Below are positions 1 to 7,500 of a stretch of 8,459 bases of DNA, piece by piece. Position 1 is the first letter of the stretch. Every line of letters begins with the position of its first letter. The notes under the pieces were generated by a model. That model made no database searches. It was not told the origin of the DNA and was given only the letters and a program-made list of their open reading frames with translations. The position numbers and the translations under genes are program-made. The DNA comes from JBEBBU01 sp041158225 (GTDB lineage Bacteria > Pseudomonadota > Gammaproteobacteria > Methylococcales > Methylococcaceae). The DNA lies in the NCBI GenBank assembly GCA_041158225.1, contig JBEBBU010000031.1:1-8459 (forward strand). Direction: 5' to 3'.

Positions 1-20
1 GCAAGCCCAAGGAAGACGAG

Positions 21-410
21 ATGGGATGGTTCCCTGCCCTGCTGGTCATACTTCTGTGCTTACTGCTCATTGCGTGTGTCGTCGGGCCTCCTGTCTACGG
101 CCTGTACTGGCTTTATAGCCTCCCGGACGGCACCATCACCCAGTTCATCAGTGAGCTGTTTCAGACCGTCTGTCTATATCTGGTCACCGCAGTCATCGCC
201 ATGGCCACTGCTGCTCTGGCCATCACGGCAGCTGGTCTGGCCTTATGGCTGGTATACGTAGTGGTGATACTTGTTTGGGGCCTCATCGCCATGGCCCTGC
301 GCCTGGTCTTTGCATACTTCGTGTTCGTGTACTATGCCGCCGCCGTGTGTCTGGGATGCCTGATCGTGATCGGGATATTTATGGCATTTCTTCAACTCAT
401 CGTCAGATAA
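21..410 (+). CDS. Small polytopic membrane protein of unknown function, first gene of the cassette
   Basis: The 129-residue product is almost wholly hydrophobic. I see about four membrane segments: roughly residues 4-32, 47-72, 74-96 and 98-127, with the last three nearly continuous. Only four residues are formally charged (Asp36, Glu45, Arg94, Arg129), and there is no Lys. Asp36 and Glu45 lie in the one clearly polar loop, between the first and second segments. There is no lipobox and no cleavable signal-peptide pattern. The ATG is preceded by AAGGA at 9-13, seven bases upstream, which supports this start. I do not recognise a family. The next gene, a double AAA ATPase, starts 77 bases after the stop on the same strand, so this protein may be the membrane anchor or client site of that ATPase; this is inference from position only. 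Coding confidence is high because of the ribosome binding site and coherent membrane topology, but function is unknown. Confidence 0.8.
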   Translation: MGWFPALLVILLCLLLIACVVGPPVYGLYWLYSLPDGTITQFISELFQTVCLYLVTAVIAMATAALAITAAGLALWLVYVVVILVWGLIAMALRLVFAYFVFVYYAAAVCLGCLIVIGIFMAFLQLIVR

Positions 411-422
411 GCTGATCTTTAC

Positions 423-455
423 GCGACTTAATCTGTCGCACAAGCCGTGCATACT
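423..455 (+). promoter_or_regulatory. Candidate operator/promoter, copy 1: 17-bp palindrome plus CATACT box
   Basis: GCGACTTAATCTGTCGC at 423-439 has perfect 5-bp arms (GCGAC/GTCGC) around a 7-base centre. The first 19 bases match the copy at 2749 in 17 of 19 positions. Ten bases after the palindrome comes CATACT (450-455), a plausible -10 box; the second copy has CATAGT at exactly the same distance. No TTGACA-like -35 is present at the right spacing: the palindrome covers that place, which would suit an activator-dependent promoter or a repressor site. If CATACT is a -10 box, transcription would start near 462, leaving a leader of about 26 bases before the ATPase gene. Palindrome and repetition are seen directly; promoter function is inferred. 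Confidence 0.55.
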
Positions 456-487
456 GTCGCTTTCCACAGGCCCAAGGGAAAACTGCC

Positions 488-2707
488 ATGCATGATGAAA
501 TACCCAGCTTTGTCAAAGCCAGCTTCAAAAAACTCCCTGTGAACCGTCGCCGTCTGTCTCAAGGCATGGCGCCCTACCAGCCCTGGCTCAGTTTATGGCT
601 GGTGAGACTGACCCTGATCATGGGATGGCACAAAAAACTCAAGCCTGGCAACAGAAGAAGACCTTTCATTTCTGCTAAAGATGATGATTTCATGAATCTT
701 CTTGGCGTTGTCTTCCCTGAGGTCGATGAAGAAGATGATGATGAAGATGATGAATATCATCTGTCCATTGATGGCGCTGACTCGAAACAATCCATCCGTG
801 ACAAGATGCGGGATCAATGCCTTAAGGCGCGACTAGAGGAACTACAGCAGAAACAGTGGAAAAAACCACTGCCGCTTTTCAGCAACATTGATGGTCTTGG
901 CAAAATACTGTCGCTTAGTGAAGCGGATAAGGCCATCCTGCTTTTTGCTGCAACTTTCGTCATTTTTGATCAATTCAGAGATGTCATCAGCGCGCAATGC
1001 GTGCGTGTATCCACTGATCAGTTGCCAAGACTGCTGGCTGCTTTTACAGGCCTGCCCTTCAAGGATATCCAGCGCTCCCTCAAACCTGATGCCGACCTGA
1101 TGACCTCAGGCCTGATCAGGATCAAGCAGAATACTGATCTTGAAGAGAAACTCGAACTGATGGAAGGGCTTGGACTGCGCCTGCTCGAAGAGTACTCATC
1201 GGATCAGGCCCTGATATCACTGTTTCTCAAACCGGCAGCAGAAGGAAGCCTGACGCTGGAGGATTTTCCACATCTGGCCAGTGATACTGAGTTATGCCGC
1301 GATTATCTTGCAGGTGTGCTGAAATCAGGCGCACATGGCTGCAATCTGCTGCTTAGTGGTCCACCGGGTACGGGAAAAACTGAATTTACCCTTGCGCTTG
1401 CCCGTCATCTGGGCGTACAGATCTACGAAGTTGCCTATGCCGGCCAGCAAGGTGCCCCCATACGTGGGGTAGCGCGTTTACAGGCCTACAGTCTATGCCA
1501 GAGACTGCTCGGAAAAAACAGGCGCGCCATCCTGCTTTTTGATGAAATCGAAGATGTGCTTCCCCCGCGTCATGACGGATTCAATGGCCTGTTTGGCGAT
1601 GACGAGGATCATGTGCCATCACCGGGTAAAGCCTGGATCAACCGTACGCTGGAAAACAATCGGGTACCTGCCATCTGGGTCACCAACCATACCGGCATTG
1701 ATAACGCCTACCTGCGCCGTTTCGACTATTCGGTCAGATTTCCGATACCGCCCCATCATGTGCGCGTACTGATAGCCAGACAACATCTGGTTGATTTTAG
1801 TCCCTCTGAAGATTGGCTGATGAAAATCACCGCCAACGACAGTCTGTCTCCTGACCAGATCAGCAGGGCCGCCAAGGTAGCCCGTCTGGTAAGCAAAGGT
1901 AAAAAAAGCAGGCGTTCGGCGCTTGGCTGCATAGAACAGACGCTGGTTCGCAGTGCCAGCCTGCTACAGCAGAAAATCACACCTGTCGTTGCTGAATCTA
2001 CCCGCTATAACCTTGATTATCTGAATACCAATAGTTCCCCTGCCATGCTGGTGCAGGGGCTGGCCAGACAGTCATCTGCCAGCCTGTGTTTCTTTGGGCC
2101 ACCAGGTACCGGCAAAACGGAGCTGGGACGCTTCATTGCCAAAGAACTGGGTAAACCGCTGATGGTGCGCCGTGCCTCCGACATTTTTAGCAAGTGGGTT
2201 GGTGATTCAGAAAAAAACATTGCCGAGATGTTTGCCGAGGCACGCCAGCAGCAGGCAGTACTGCTGCTGGATGAAGCTGACAGCTTTCTGGCGGATCGGC
2301 GGGGAGCCAGTCATTCATGGGAGGTGACACAGGTGAATGAACTGCTGACCCAGATGGAAGTGTTTGACGGGATTTTTATTGCCACCACCAATCTTATGGA
2401 AAAGCTGGATGCCGCTTCACTAAGACGCTTTGCCGTCAAGGTAAAGTTTGATTATCTGCGCCCTGACCAGACCTGGAATCTGTTTCAACAGGAAGTCCTC
2501 CGTCTCAATACGACAGTCACCGATCTGGCCAGCGTTGAAACGGAAGTCAGGCGTCTGGAACGGGTAGCGCCAGGCGATGTTGCTGCCGTAGTCAGACAGT
2601 GCCGTTTATGGGATCAGCCCCCGACTGCCAGACGCTTTCTGGAGGCCCTGCGCAAGGATCTCTCCGCCAGAGGCGGCAGCATGCACAGCATAGGCTTCAT
2701 GCACTGA
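488..2707 (+). CDS. Tandem-module AAA ATPase (SpoVK/COG0464-like), probable protein-remodelling motor
   Basis: The 739-residue protein has two ATPase modules behind a roughly 270-residue N-terminal region. Module 1 has Walker A GPPGTGKT at 291-298, Walker B LLFDE with Asp352 and Glu353, sensor-1 Asn400, and paired arginines in LRRF at 410-411. Module 2 has Walker A GPPGTGKT at 537-544, a canonical pore loop 1 (W570-V571-G572 followed by DSEKN), Walker B LLLDE with Asp595/Glu596, sensor-1 Asn635 and LRRF at 646-647. A lid helix region (APGDVAAVVRQ) follows. Both sites look able to bind and hydrolyse ATP, but module 1 has no recognisable pore loop. The N-terminal part is unlike known adaptor domains to my eye; it has a hydrophobic stretch near 31-47 and an uninterrupted acidic run at 80-89. 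AAGGGA at 474-479, eight bases before the ATG, supports the start. Classical AAA proteins of this type thread or unfold proteins. The VWA gene downstream is a likely partner, while the substrate is unknown. Confidence 0.93.
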   Translation: MHDEIPSFVKASFKKLPVNRRRLSQGMAPYQPWLSLWLVRLTLIMGWHKKLKPGNRRRPFISAKDDDFMNLLGVVFPEVDEEDDDEDDEYHLSIDGADSKQSIRDKMRDQCLKARLEELQQKQWKKPLPLFSNIDGLGKILSLSEADKAILLFAATFVIFDQFRDVISAQCVRVSTDQLPRLLAAFTGLPFKDIQRSLKPDADLMTSGLIRIKQNTDLEEKLELMEGLGLRLLEEYSSDQALISLFLKPAAEGSLTLEDFPHLASDTELCRDYLAGVLKSGAHGCNLLLSGPPGTGKTEFTLALARHLGVQIYEVAYAGQQGAPIRGVARLQAYSLCQRLLGKNRRAILLFDEIEDVLPPRHDGFNGLFGDDEDHVPSPGKAWINRTLENNRVPAIWVTNHTGIDNAYLRRFDYSVRFPIPPHHVRVLIARQHLVDFSPSEDWLMKITANDSLSPDQISRAAKVARLVSKGKKSRRSALGCIEQTLVRSASLLQQKITPVVAESTRYNLDYLNTNSSPAMLVQGLARQSSASLCFFGPPGTGKTELGRFIAKELGKPLMVRRASDIFSKWVGDSEKNIAEMFAEARQQQAVLLLDEADSFLADRRGASHSWEVTQVNELLTQMEVFDGIFIATTNLMEKLDAASLRRFAVKVKFDYLRPDQTWNLFQQEVLRLNTTVTDLASVETEVRRLERVAPGDVAAVVRQCRLWDQPPTARRFLEALRKDLSARGGSMHSIGFMH
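725..754 (+). repeat. In-frame GAT/GAA codon run encoding an acidic tract
   Basis: Ten consecutive GAT or GAA codons give residues 80-89 of the ATPase (D-E-E-D-D-D-E-D-D-E). It is a low-complexity trinucleotide tract with no purpose visible at the DNA level. It lies in the N-terminal region, just after another short acidic patch (Asp65-67), and probably forms a disordered acidic linker or a docking surface. Such tracts can vary in length between strains by slippage in steps of three, which would keep the frame. Confidence 0.8.
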
Positions 2708-2748
2708 TGGATCGTTTGCTGTCATTGCATACAAGACACTGAACGAGA

Positions 2749-2781
2749 GCGACATAATATGTCGCACTGATGCCTCATAGT
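2749..2781 (+). promoter_or_regulatory. Candidate operator/promoter, copy 2: perfect 8-1-8 palindrome plus CATAGT box
   Basis: GCGACATAATATGTCGC at 2749-2765 is a perfect palindrome with 8-bp arms around a central A. It repeats the element at 423 (17 of 19 identical bases, including a trailing AC) and has CATAGT at 2776-2781, ten bases downstream, as in copy 1. The eight bases just before the box share nothing between the copies, so the conservation is patterned rather than a plain duplication. If CATAGT is a -10 box, the transcript would begin near 2788, at the foot of the hairpin at 2786-2839. This suggests that the VWA gene has its own promoter, co-regulated with that of the ATPase. Confidence 0.6.
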
Positions 2782-2785
2782 ACAG

Positions 2786-2839
2786 GCATGGCAGAGACCG
2801 CAACACAGCCGGGTGGCTGTGGTAGCGGTTCTGTCATGC
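2786..2839 (+). other. Long stem-loop in the presumed leader of the VWA gene
   Basis: Arms 2786-2810 and 2815-2839 pair around a GGGT loop (2811-2814). I count 10 pairs from the base (one of them G.T), a bulged G2796, 5 pairs, a small internal loop, and 6 or 7 pairs at the top. There is no T tract after it, so it is not a standard Rho-independent terminator. The Shine-Dalgarno AGGAGG (2847-2852) starts eight bases after it. Bases 2817-2823 (CTGTGGT) are also complementary to 2842-2848 (ACCACAG), which runs into the Shine-Dalgarno, so an alternative fold could limit translation. A role in mRNA stability, attenuation or translation control is possible; only the pairing is seen. Confidence 0.65.
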
Positions 2840-2857
2840 TAACCACAGGAGGCCTGC

Positions 2858-4213
2858 ATGAATACCAGTTTCACATCCTATCGACCATCCGCCATTCGAC
2901 TGACACCCCGCATACCTGCGCTTCAGGCAGGCAGTGCCAATGTGGTTGATGTGCTGTACCGGATTGAAGGTCCTGAAAAACCCGAGCATCTCCCCAGGCG
3001 CCCCCGTCTGAATCTTGCTTTTGTCATCGACCGTTCAGGCTCCATGTCAGGTGAGCCACTCCATCAGGCCAAACGCTGCGTCAGCCAGTTCATCTCGCAG
3101 CTCGAAGACGAGGATTCGATTGCGGTGATCGCCTATGATGCAAAAGTCGATATTTTTCTGCCAGCTCAGCAGGCGGCATCCCGCGATCTGGCTTTTCAGG
3201 CTATTAACCGGATCGAAAGCAGAGGTATGACCAATCTGCATCTGGGCTGGGAAACAGGCGCCATGGAACTGCAAAAGTTTGCCGCGCCTGATGTCATTTC
3301 ACGCGTCCTGCTGCTCAGCGATGGCCAGGCGAACAAGGGTCTCCAGGATCCTGCACAGATAGGCGAAGCCTGCAACCGCATGGCCCATGCATCCATCTCA
3401 ACCTCGACCTATGGTCTCGGCAGGCAATTCAACGAAAATCTCATGACACTGATGGCCGACCAGGGACAGGGGCAGGCCTATTACGGTGAAACGGCTGAAG
3501 ATCTGATGGGCCCATTTCAGGAGGAGTTTGACCTGCTGACCTCGGTTTATGCCAGAAATGTCCGTCTTGCCATCGACTGCCCCGATGGCATCACGGCAGA
3601 GGTCCTGAATACCTACACAGGCAAACAGCGGAAGGTGCTGCCTGATCTGGCTTTTGGCGCCGAAGTCTGGGTCATGATCCGTTTTCATGTGGAAGCAGCA
3701 TACAGTGGTCGTGGCGCGGGAGAACCGATACTGCTAGGTGAATGTCAGTTGACAGCCAATGACATGAACGGCCAGCCACTGGCCATAAGCCCCAGCGAAT
3801 GCTGGTTACCCTCCACGGCCCCTGAAGATTACCAGCAGCTGCAGGCAGACGAACTGGTCACCCGTCGTCTGGGCGAGGTTATTGCTGCACGTTTTCAGAC
3901 GGAGGCAAGACTGGCGGCAGAAAAAGGCGACTGGCAGGAGGTTGACCGCCTGCTGGATGAAGCGCGTCTGGTTGCCCGCGAGAATCCGTGGGTGGAAGCC
4001 ATTCTCGACATACTCGCAGGCTTTGCCAGGCAGAGGGACTATGAGCGGTTCAGCAAGGAAAGCCGTTATGCTTCGCGCTCACTCTCAACCCGCTATGCCA
4101 GCCTGGGTGAAGACCTGTTCGAGCTGCGTCCAGACAGTGAACCCACTTCATTTACCAGTCGTAAAACACGTCAGGGCAAGACATCGGGCAGAAGCAGTGA
4201 ACAGAACGGCTAA
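2858..4213 (+). CDS. Cytoplasmic VWA-domain protein with intact MIDAS, probable partner of the AAA ATPase
   Basis: The 451-residue product has a VWA domain at about 50-225. The metal-ion-dependent adhesion site is complete: DRSGS at 58-62, Thr125 in GMTNL, and Asp155 in LLSDG. A strand-rich region follows at about 226-320, then a helical part at 330-420 in which 350-385 resembles a TPR-like helix pair. The end (425-451) is Ser/Thr-, Arg- and Lys-rich and probably disordered. There is no signal peptide or membrane segment, unlike secreted or lipoprotein VWA proteins such as YfbK, so it should act in the cytoplasm. AGGAGG at 2847-2852, five bases before the ATG, fixes the start. VWA proteins often serve as metal-dependent adaptors for AAA+ ATPases (RavA/ViaA, NorQ/NorD, BchI/BchD); the adjacent ATPase gene suggests the same here, though its ATPase class differs. 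A candidate operator shared with the ATPase gene lies upstream. Confidence 0.9.
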   Translation: MNTSFTSYRPSAIRLTPRIPALQAGSANVVDVLYRIEGPEKPEHLPRRPRLNLAFVIDRSGSMSGEPLHQAKRCVSQFISQLEDEDSIAVIAYDAKVDIFLPAQQAASRDLAFQAINRIESRGMTNLHLGWETGAMELQKFAAPDVISRVLLLSDGQANKGLQDPAQIGEACNRMAHASISTSTYGLGRQFNENLMTLMADQGQGQAYYGETAEDLMGPFQEEFDLLTSVYARNVRLAIDCPDGITAEVLNTYTGKQRKVLPDLAFGAEVWVMIRFHVEAAYSGRGAGEPILLGECQLTANDMNGQPLAISPSECWLPSTAPEDYQQLQADELVTRRLGEVIAARFQTEARLAAEKGDWQEVDRLLDEARLVARENPWVEAILDILAGFARQRDYERFSKESRYASRSLSTRYASLGEDLFELRPDSEPTSFTSRKTRQGKTSGRSSEQNG

Positions 4214-4220
4214 AGGAAGG
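4214..4220 (+). promoter_or_regulatory. Ribosome binding site that decides the start of the 68-aa gene
   Basis: AGGAAGG follows directly on the TAA of the VWA gene. It ends five bases before the ATG at 4226. A GTG at 4220 is in the same frame but overlaps this Shine-Dalgarno sequence, so it is an unlikely start. The arrangement implies translation of the small gene from the VWA mRNA, probably with ribosome re-use. Confidence 0.75.
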
Positions 4221-4225
4221 TGACG

Positions 4226-4432
4226 ATGACACTGATCAGACGCTTTCCATCCAATAACCGTGGACGTGACTTTATTGATGGTGGTAGTTTTCTCTGCGAA
4301 TATCGTGGACATAGCGCAGAGCATTACCATCTCAACCTGATTGATCATAGCCGGGATGTGCATTACTGGACCAATGGCCGCGAGGTGCGTGAAGGCAGAC
4401 TGCTATTTAAGGAAGAGTTGCCTCCTGCCTGA
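4226..4432 (+). CDS. 68-residue protein of unknown function, last gene of the cassette
   Basis: I do not recognise this small protein. It is soluble and polar, with an Arg/Asn-rich start (IRRFPSNNRGRDF), five histidines at 29, 33, 35, 41 and 46, one Cys (24), and an acidic, Pro-ending tail (EELPPA). Alternating polar and hydrophobic residues from 21 to 62 suggest a small beta-sheet fold. The ATG start is chosen because the AGGAAGG five bases upstream would overlap the in-frame GTG at 4220. It begins 12 bases after the VWA stop, so the two are co-transcribed and probably translationally linked. It is followed directly by the terminator hairpin, which marks the end of the cassette. It may be an accessory subunit or regulator of the VWA/ATPase pair, by position only. 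It could also be a fortuitous ORF, but the ribosome binding site and tight spacing argue against that. Confidence 0.75.
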   Translation: MTLIRRFPSNNRGRDFIDGGSFLCEYRGHSAEHYHLNLIDHSRDVHYWTNGREVREGRLLFKEELPPA

Positions 4433-4444
4433 GTTGTCTTTAAC

Positions 4445-4500
4445 GCGGGGCGTGTCTGGCTGGAAAGCTTTTTATCGGTCTCCAGCCAGACACGCCCTGC
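4445..4500. terminator. Strong hairpin between convergent genes, probable shared terminator
   Basis: Arms 4448-4464 and 4481-4497 pair perfectly over 17 bp (left arm GGGCGTGTCTGGCTGGA). Three more pairs at the base, one of them G.T, extend the stem to 20 bp over 4445-4500. The loop is 16 bases. On the + strand it is followed by TGTTTGT, a weak T tract starting at 4501; on the - strand there is no T tract. It lies 12 bases after the 68-aa gene and 67 bases beyond the stop of the opposing kinase gene, so it probably ends + strand transcripts and may also slow or protect - strand ones. Confidence 0.8.
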
Positions 4501-4567
4501 TGTTTGTCCCATACATGCTGGCAGGGATGTGGCTGGAGGACAGGATCAAGCCTGTCATTCGTGATGA

Positions 4568-7500
4568 TCACTGGCTGGATAATGAAGGAATCCATCGGCG
4601 GAGACACTGCATCAGTTCCACAGGGCGGATGGGCTTGGTCAGGTAATCATTCATACCGGCAACCAGGCACTTCTCCCGTTCGCTTTCTGCAATATCTGCC
4701 GTTAATGCAATAATGGGTATATCCGTACCGGCAGGATCTTTCCTGAGTTTCATGGTAGCTTCAATACCCCCCATCACTGGCATGTGAAGATCCATCAGAA
4801 TGAGGTCAAAATGACTGGCGATAGCCGTTTCATAGGCTTTTTGCCCGTTGTCCACCATAATAAGTTCAATACCGGAAAGTTCAAGTATACGGAAGATCAC
4901 AAGCTGGTTGATTTCATTGTCTTCGGCAAGCAGTATCCTGAGAGGCTGTAAAGAGTTATTCAGTTGTGCCATTTCATCCGCCAGCAAACCCGCACGACTG
5001 CTGCCCCCCTCTACCATATTTTCGATATCACCACTGATTTCCAGATCAAGAATGAAGCTGAATCTTGATCCTTTTCCATAGGTTGAAACGACAGACATAT
5101 CGGAGTCCATCAGATGCAGTAAACTCCTGGAAATACTGAGGCCAAGTCCCGTGCCTCCAAATCGCCGCGTAATCGAATCATCCGCCTGTCTGAAAGGCTC
5201 AAAGATCTGGCTGAGCGCATCGTCAGGAATACCAATACCCGTATCCTCAACCTGAAAACAGATGCGTGCCCTGCCCTGCTGCGGAACTGTACTATTTTCA
5301 TCGACAATATTCAGCCTGACACTTCCACCCCTATCAGTAAACTTGAACGCATTCGTCAGCAGATTGCGCAGAATCTGTACGATACGGAAATCATCGCCTA
5401 TGAGACTGTCAGGCACGGTAGGCGCAACCTGGATATAAAAATTCAGATCCTTTACCAGAGCCTCTTCTTTAAATCCGATCTCAAGCGTTTTAACCAGAGA
5501 TTTCATGGAAAATGAACGGGGATTGATCAGATGCCCACCTTCCTGAATTTTACTGAAATCAAGCACATCATTCAGAATATTCAGCAGGCTCATCGAAGAA
5601 AGATAAGCCTTATCGACATATTCACGTGCCTGTTCCGGAAGGGGCTGATTTTGTGCAAGTTGCAGCAGGCCAATAATACCATTCATTGGCGTACGAATTT
5701 CGTGCGACATATTGGCAACAAAAAGGCTTCTTGTCTGCGCCAGACGCTCTGACTGCTGGAATGACTCTTTAAGTGCCTGCTCCGCCTCCAGACGCTCGCT
5801 TATGTTGCGAAAATTGGCAACAATCATATTGCTTTCAGCAAAAACCACCTTATTGGCTGAGATCTCCACAGGAACAGGATCACCCATTGAATTGATGTAA
5901 ACAGCCTGAAAAATGAGATGGTTACCTTTTTTGATAACTTCAAGAATATCCTGAATATCAGGATTCAGATCCTCAGTATAAATATCCATGAAACGCTTGG
6001 AAAGCAGTTCCTGCATGGAGCATTCCATTTGCCGACAGCAGGATGGATTGGCGAAAACAAACCTGCAGTCCTTCTCCAGATCCAGAATATACATAGGATC
6101 AGCCGAATCTTCGATAAGCGATTTACAGAGGAAAAGATCATGATCAATGTCTTTCCTGATCATGGCCAAAGCAACAAAATTGGCTATATTATTGACCGAT
6201 CTTATCTCAGCTGCGATCGGTTGATAGGAATATTTTCTTGCAAAAAGCAGGAGTCCGAGCGATTCCTCGCTTTCATGATCCACAATCGGTTCCAGCCAGA
6301 GAAAAGCAAATCCTGCATCGTACATGCACGCCAGAAAAGGACTCGTGGACACATGAGGTGCGATCTGCGACCAGATCAGTCGCTGTCGCGTTCGCATGAC
6401 AGTAGCCAGCAATCCTTCATTGTCAAGATTAAACTCTGCTGCCAGTCTGTCTGCAATACTCTCGGGAAACTGATGGGCCGTCATCAGGCTCAGAAATTTG
6501 CCTGAATCATCCAGCGCCATTCCTGCAGATACCAGCGAGCCATCACCTGTAGCAAACGTCGACACAATACTGTTCATGATCTCCGCGATAGATTCATGTT
6601 TCAGCAGAAGATTGAGAGCTCTATCTCTTCCCCTTTCCTGCTGCTCAATATTCTTCTCTCTGGAGATGTCGCTGATACTGGCAATATAATGGGTAATTTC
6701 TTCGTCTATCGCTCTGACCGGCTCTACCAGTATATGCATCCAGAAAGGCTGGCCGTCTTTCCTGTAGCCAATCATTTCCGTCTCAATTTTTTCTCCCTGG
6801 CGGATACCATGCAAAAAGTTTTCCAGAATATCAGGCGATGTATCCTGACCACTCAAAAGATCCGTTGGCAAATGACCTTGCGACTCTTCGATATCAAACA
6901 GCGTCAACGTTGAGAAAGCATGATTGACCCACTCAATACGCCCGAATGGATCCATGATAACCAGGGAAAGATGGGTGTTTTCTGCAAAAAGTGACGGGTT
7001 AATGGCGCTACGCTGCGGAATCTGCTCACTGCGATCCTTGATGGTGAGCATGGTATAAACATCAAGATCAATACTCACCTTTTCCATGGTGATATAGACA
7101 GGAAGCCAGGTGCCATATCGTGAAAAAAGGAAAAAAAGGCCTGAAGCCGTCATTTTTCTTCGATCAGCGTGACAGAAATCATTGAGCATGCCTTCAAATT
7201 TCTGTTCACGACCAGAAGCTATGGTCTCTGGAATAAGAGAGGTCATATGCAGACCGCATATTTCAGAACTACTTTCGAAACCACTGATGCGCACGGCTGA
7301 TGCATTGCAGAAAACAATGATACCTCGATCATCAAGCACCATGGCAGGTTCAGCAGTATTGGCAATAATCTGCATCACCTCCTGTTTCTTCAGCAGCTGT
7401 TTGCGCTCTGCAATCAGATAGCTTCTGAGAATATGCGCAACTTCCGTATGATTTCTTTCCCATGGAATGGAACGTCCCTTGACAGATTCCGCCCAGGATG

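Noticed and set aside
2725..2758. A sigma70-type promoter with TTGCAT as -35 and CATAAT as -10
   Set aside because: The spacer would be 22 bases, too long for a normal promoter. The CATAGT box at 2776-2781 is shared by both intergenic regions and is the better candidate.
2786..2839. The leader hairpin as a Rho-independent terminator of the ATPase gene
   Set aside because: The sequence after the stem (TAACCACAGG) has no T tract and leads straight into a Shine-Dalgarno sequence.
3882..4223. A 113-codon open frame in another + frame at the end of the VWA gene
   Set aside because: It overlaps the helical tail of the VWA protein throughout, is rich in Arg, Trp and Cys as out-of-frame translations often are, and has no ribosome binding site of its own.
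4220..4432. GTG at 4220 as start of the small gene
   Set aside because: The GTG overlaps the Shine-Dalgarno AGGAAGG. The ATG two codons later has proper spacing.
4341..4646. A 101-codon + strand open frame spanning the terminator
   Set aside because: It runs through the 68-aa gene in another frame, crosses the terminator hairpin and ends antisense to the kinase receiver domain, so it is not a plausible gene.
5918..6505. A 195-codon open frame on the + strand inside the kinase gene
   Set aside because: It lies wholly antisense to the PAS3/GAF2 coding region, whose domain motifs are clear. It has no good ribosome binding site and its translation shows no recognisable domain or coherent composition.
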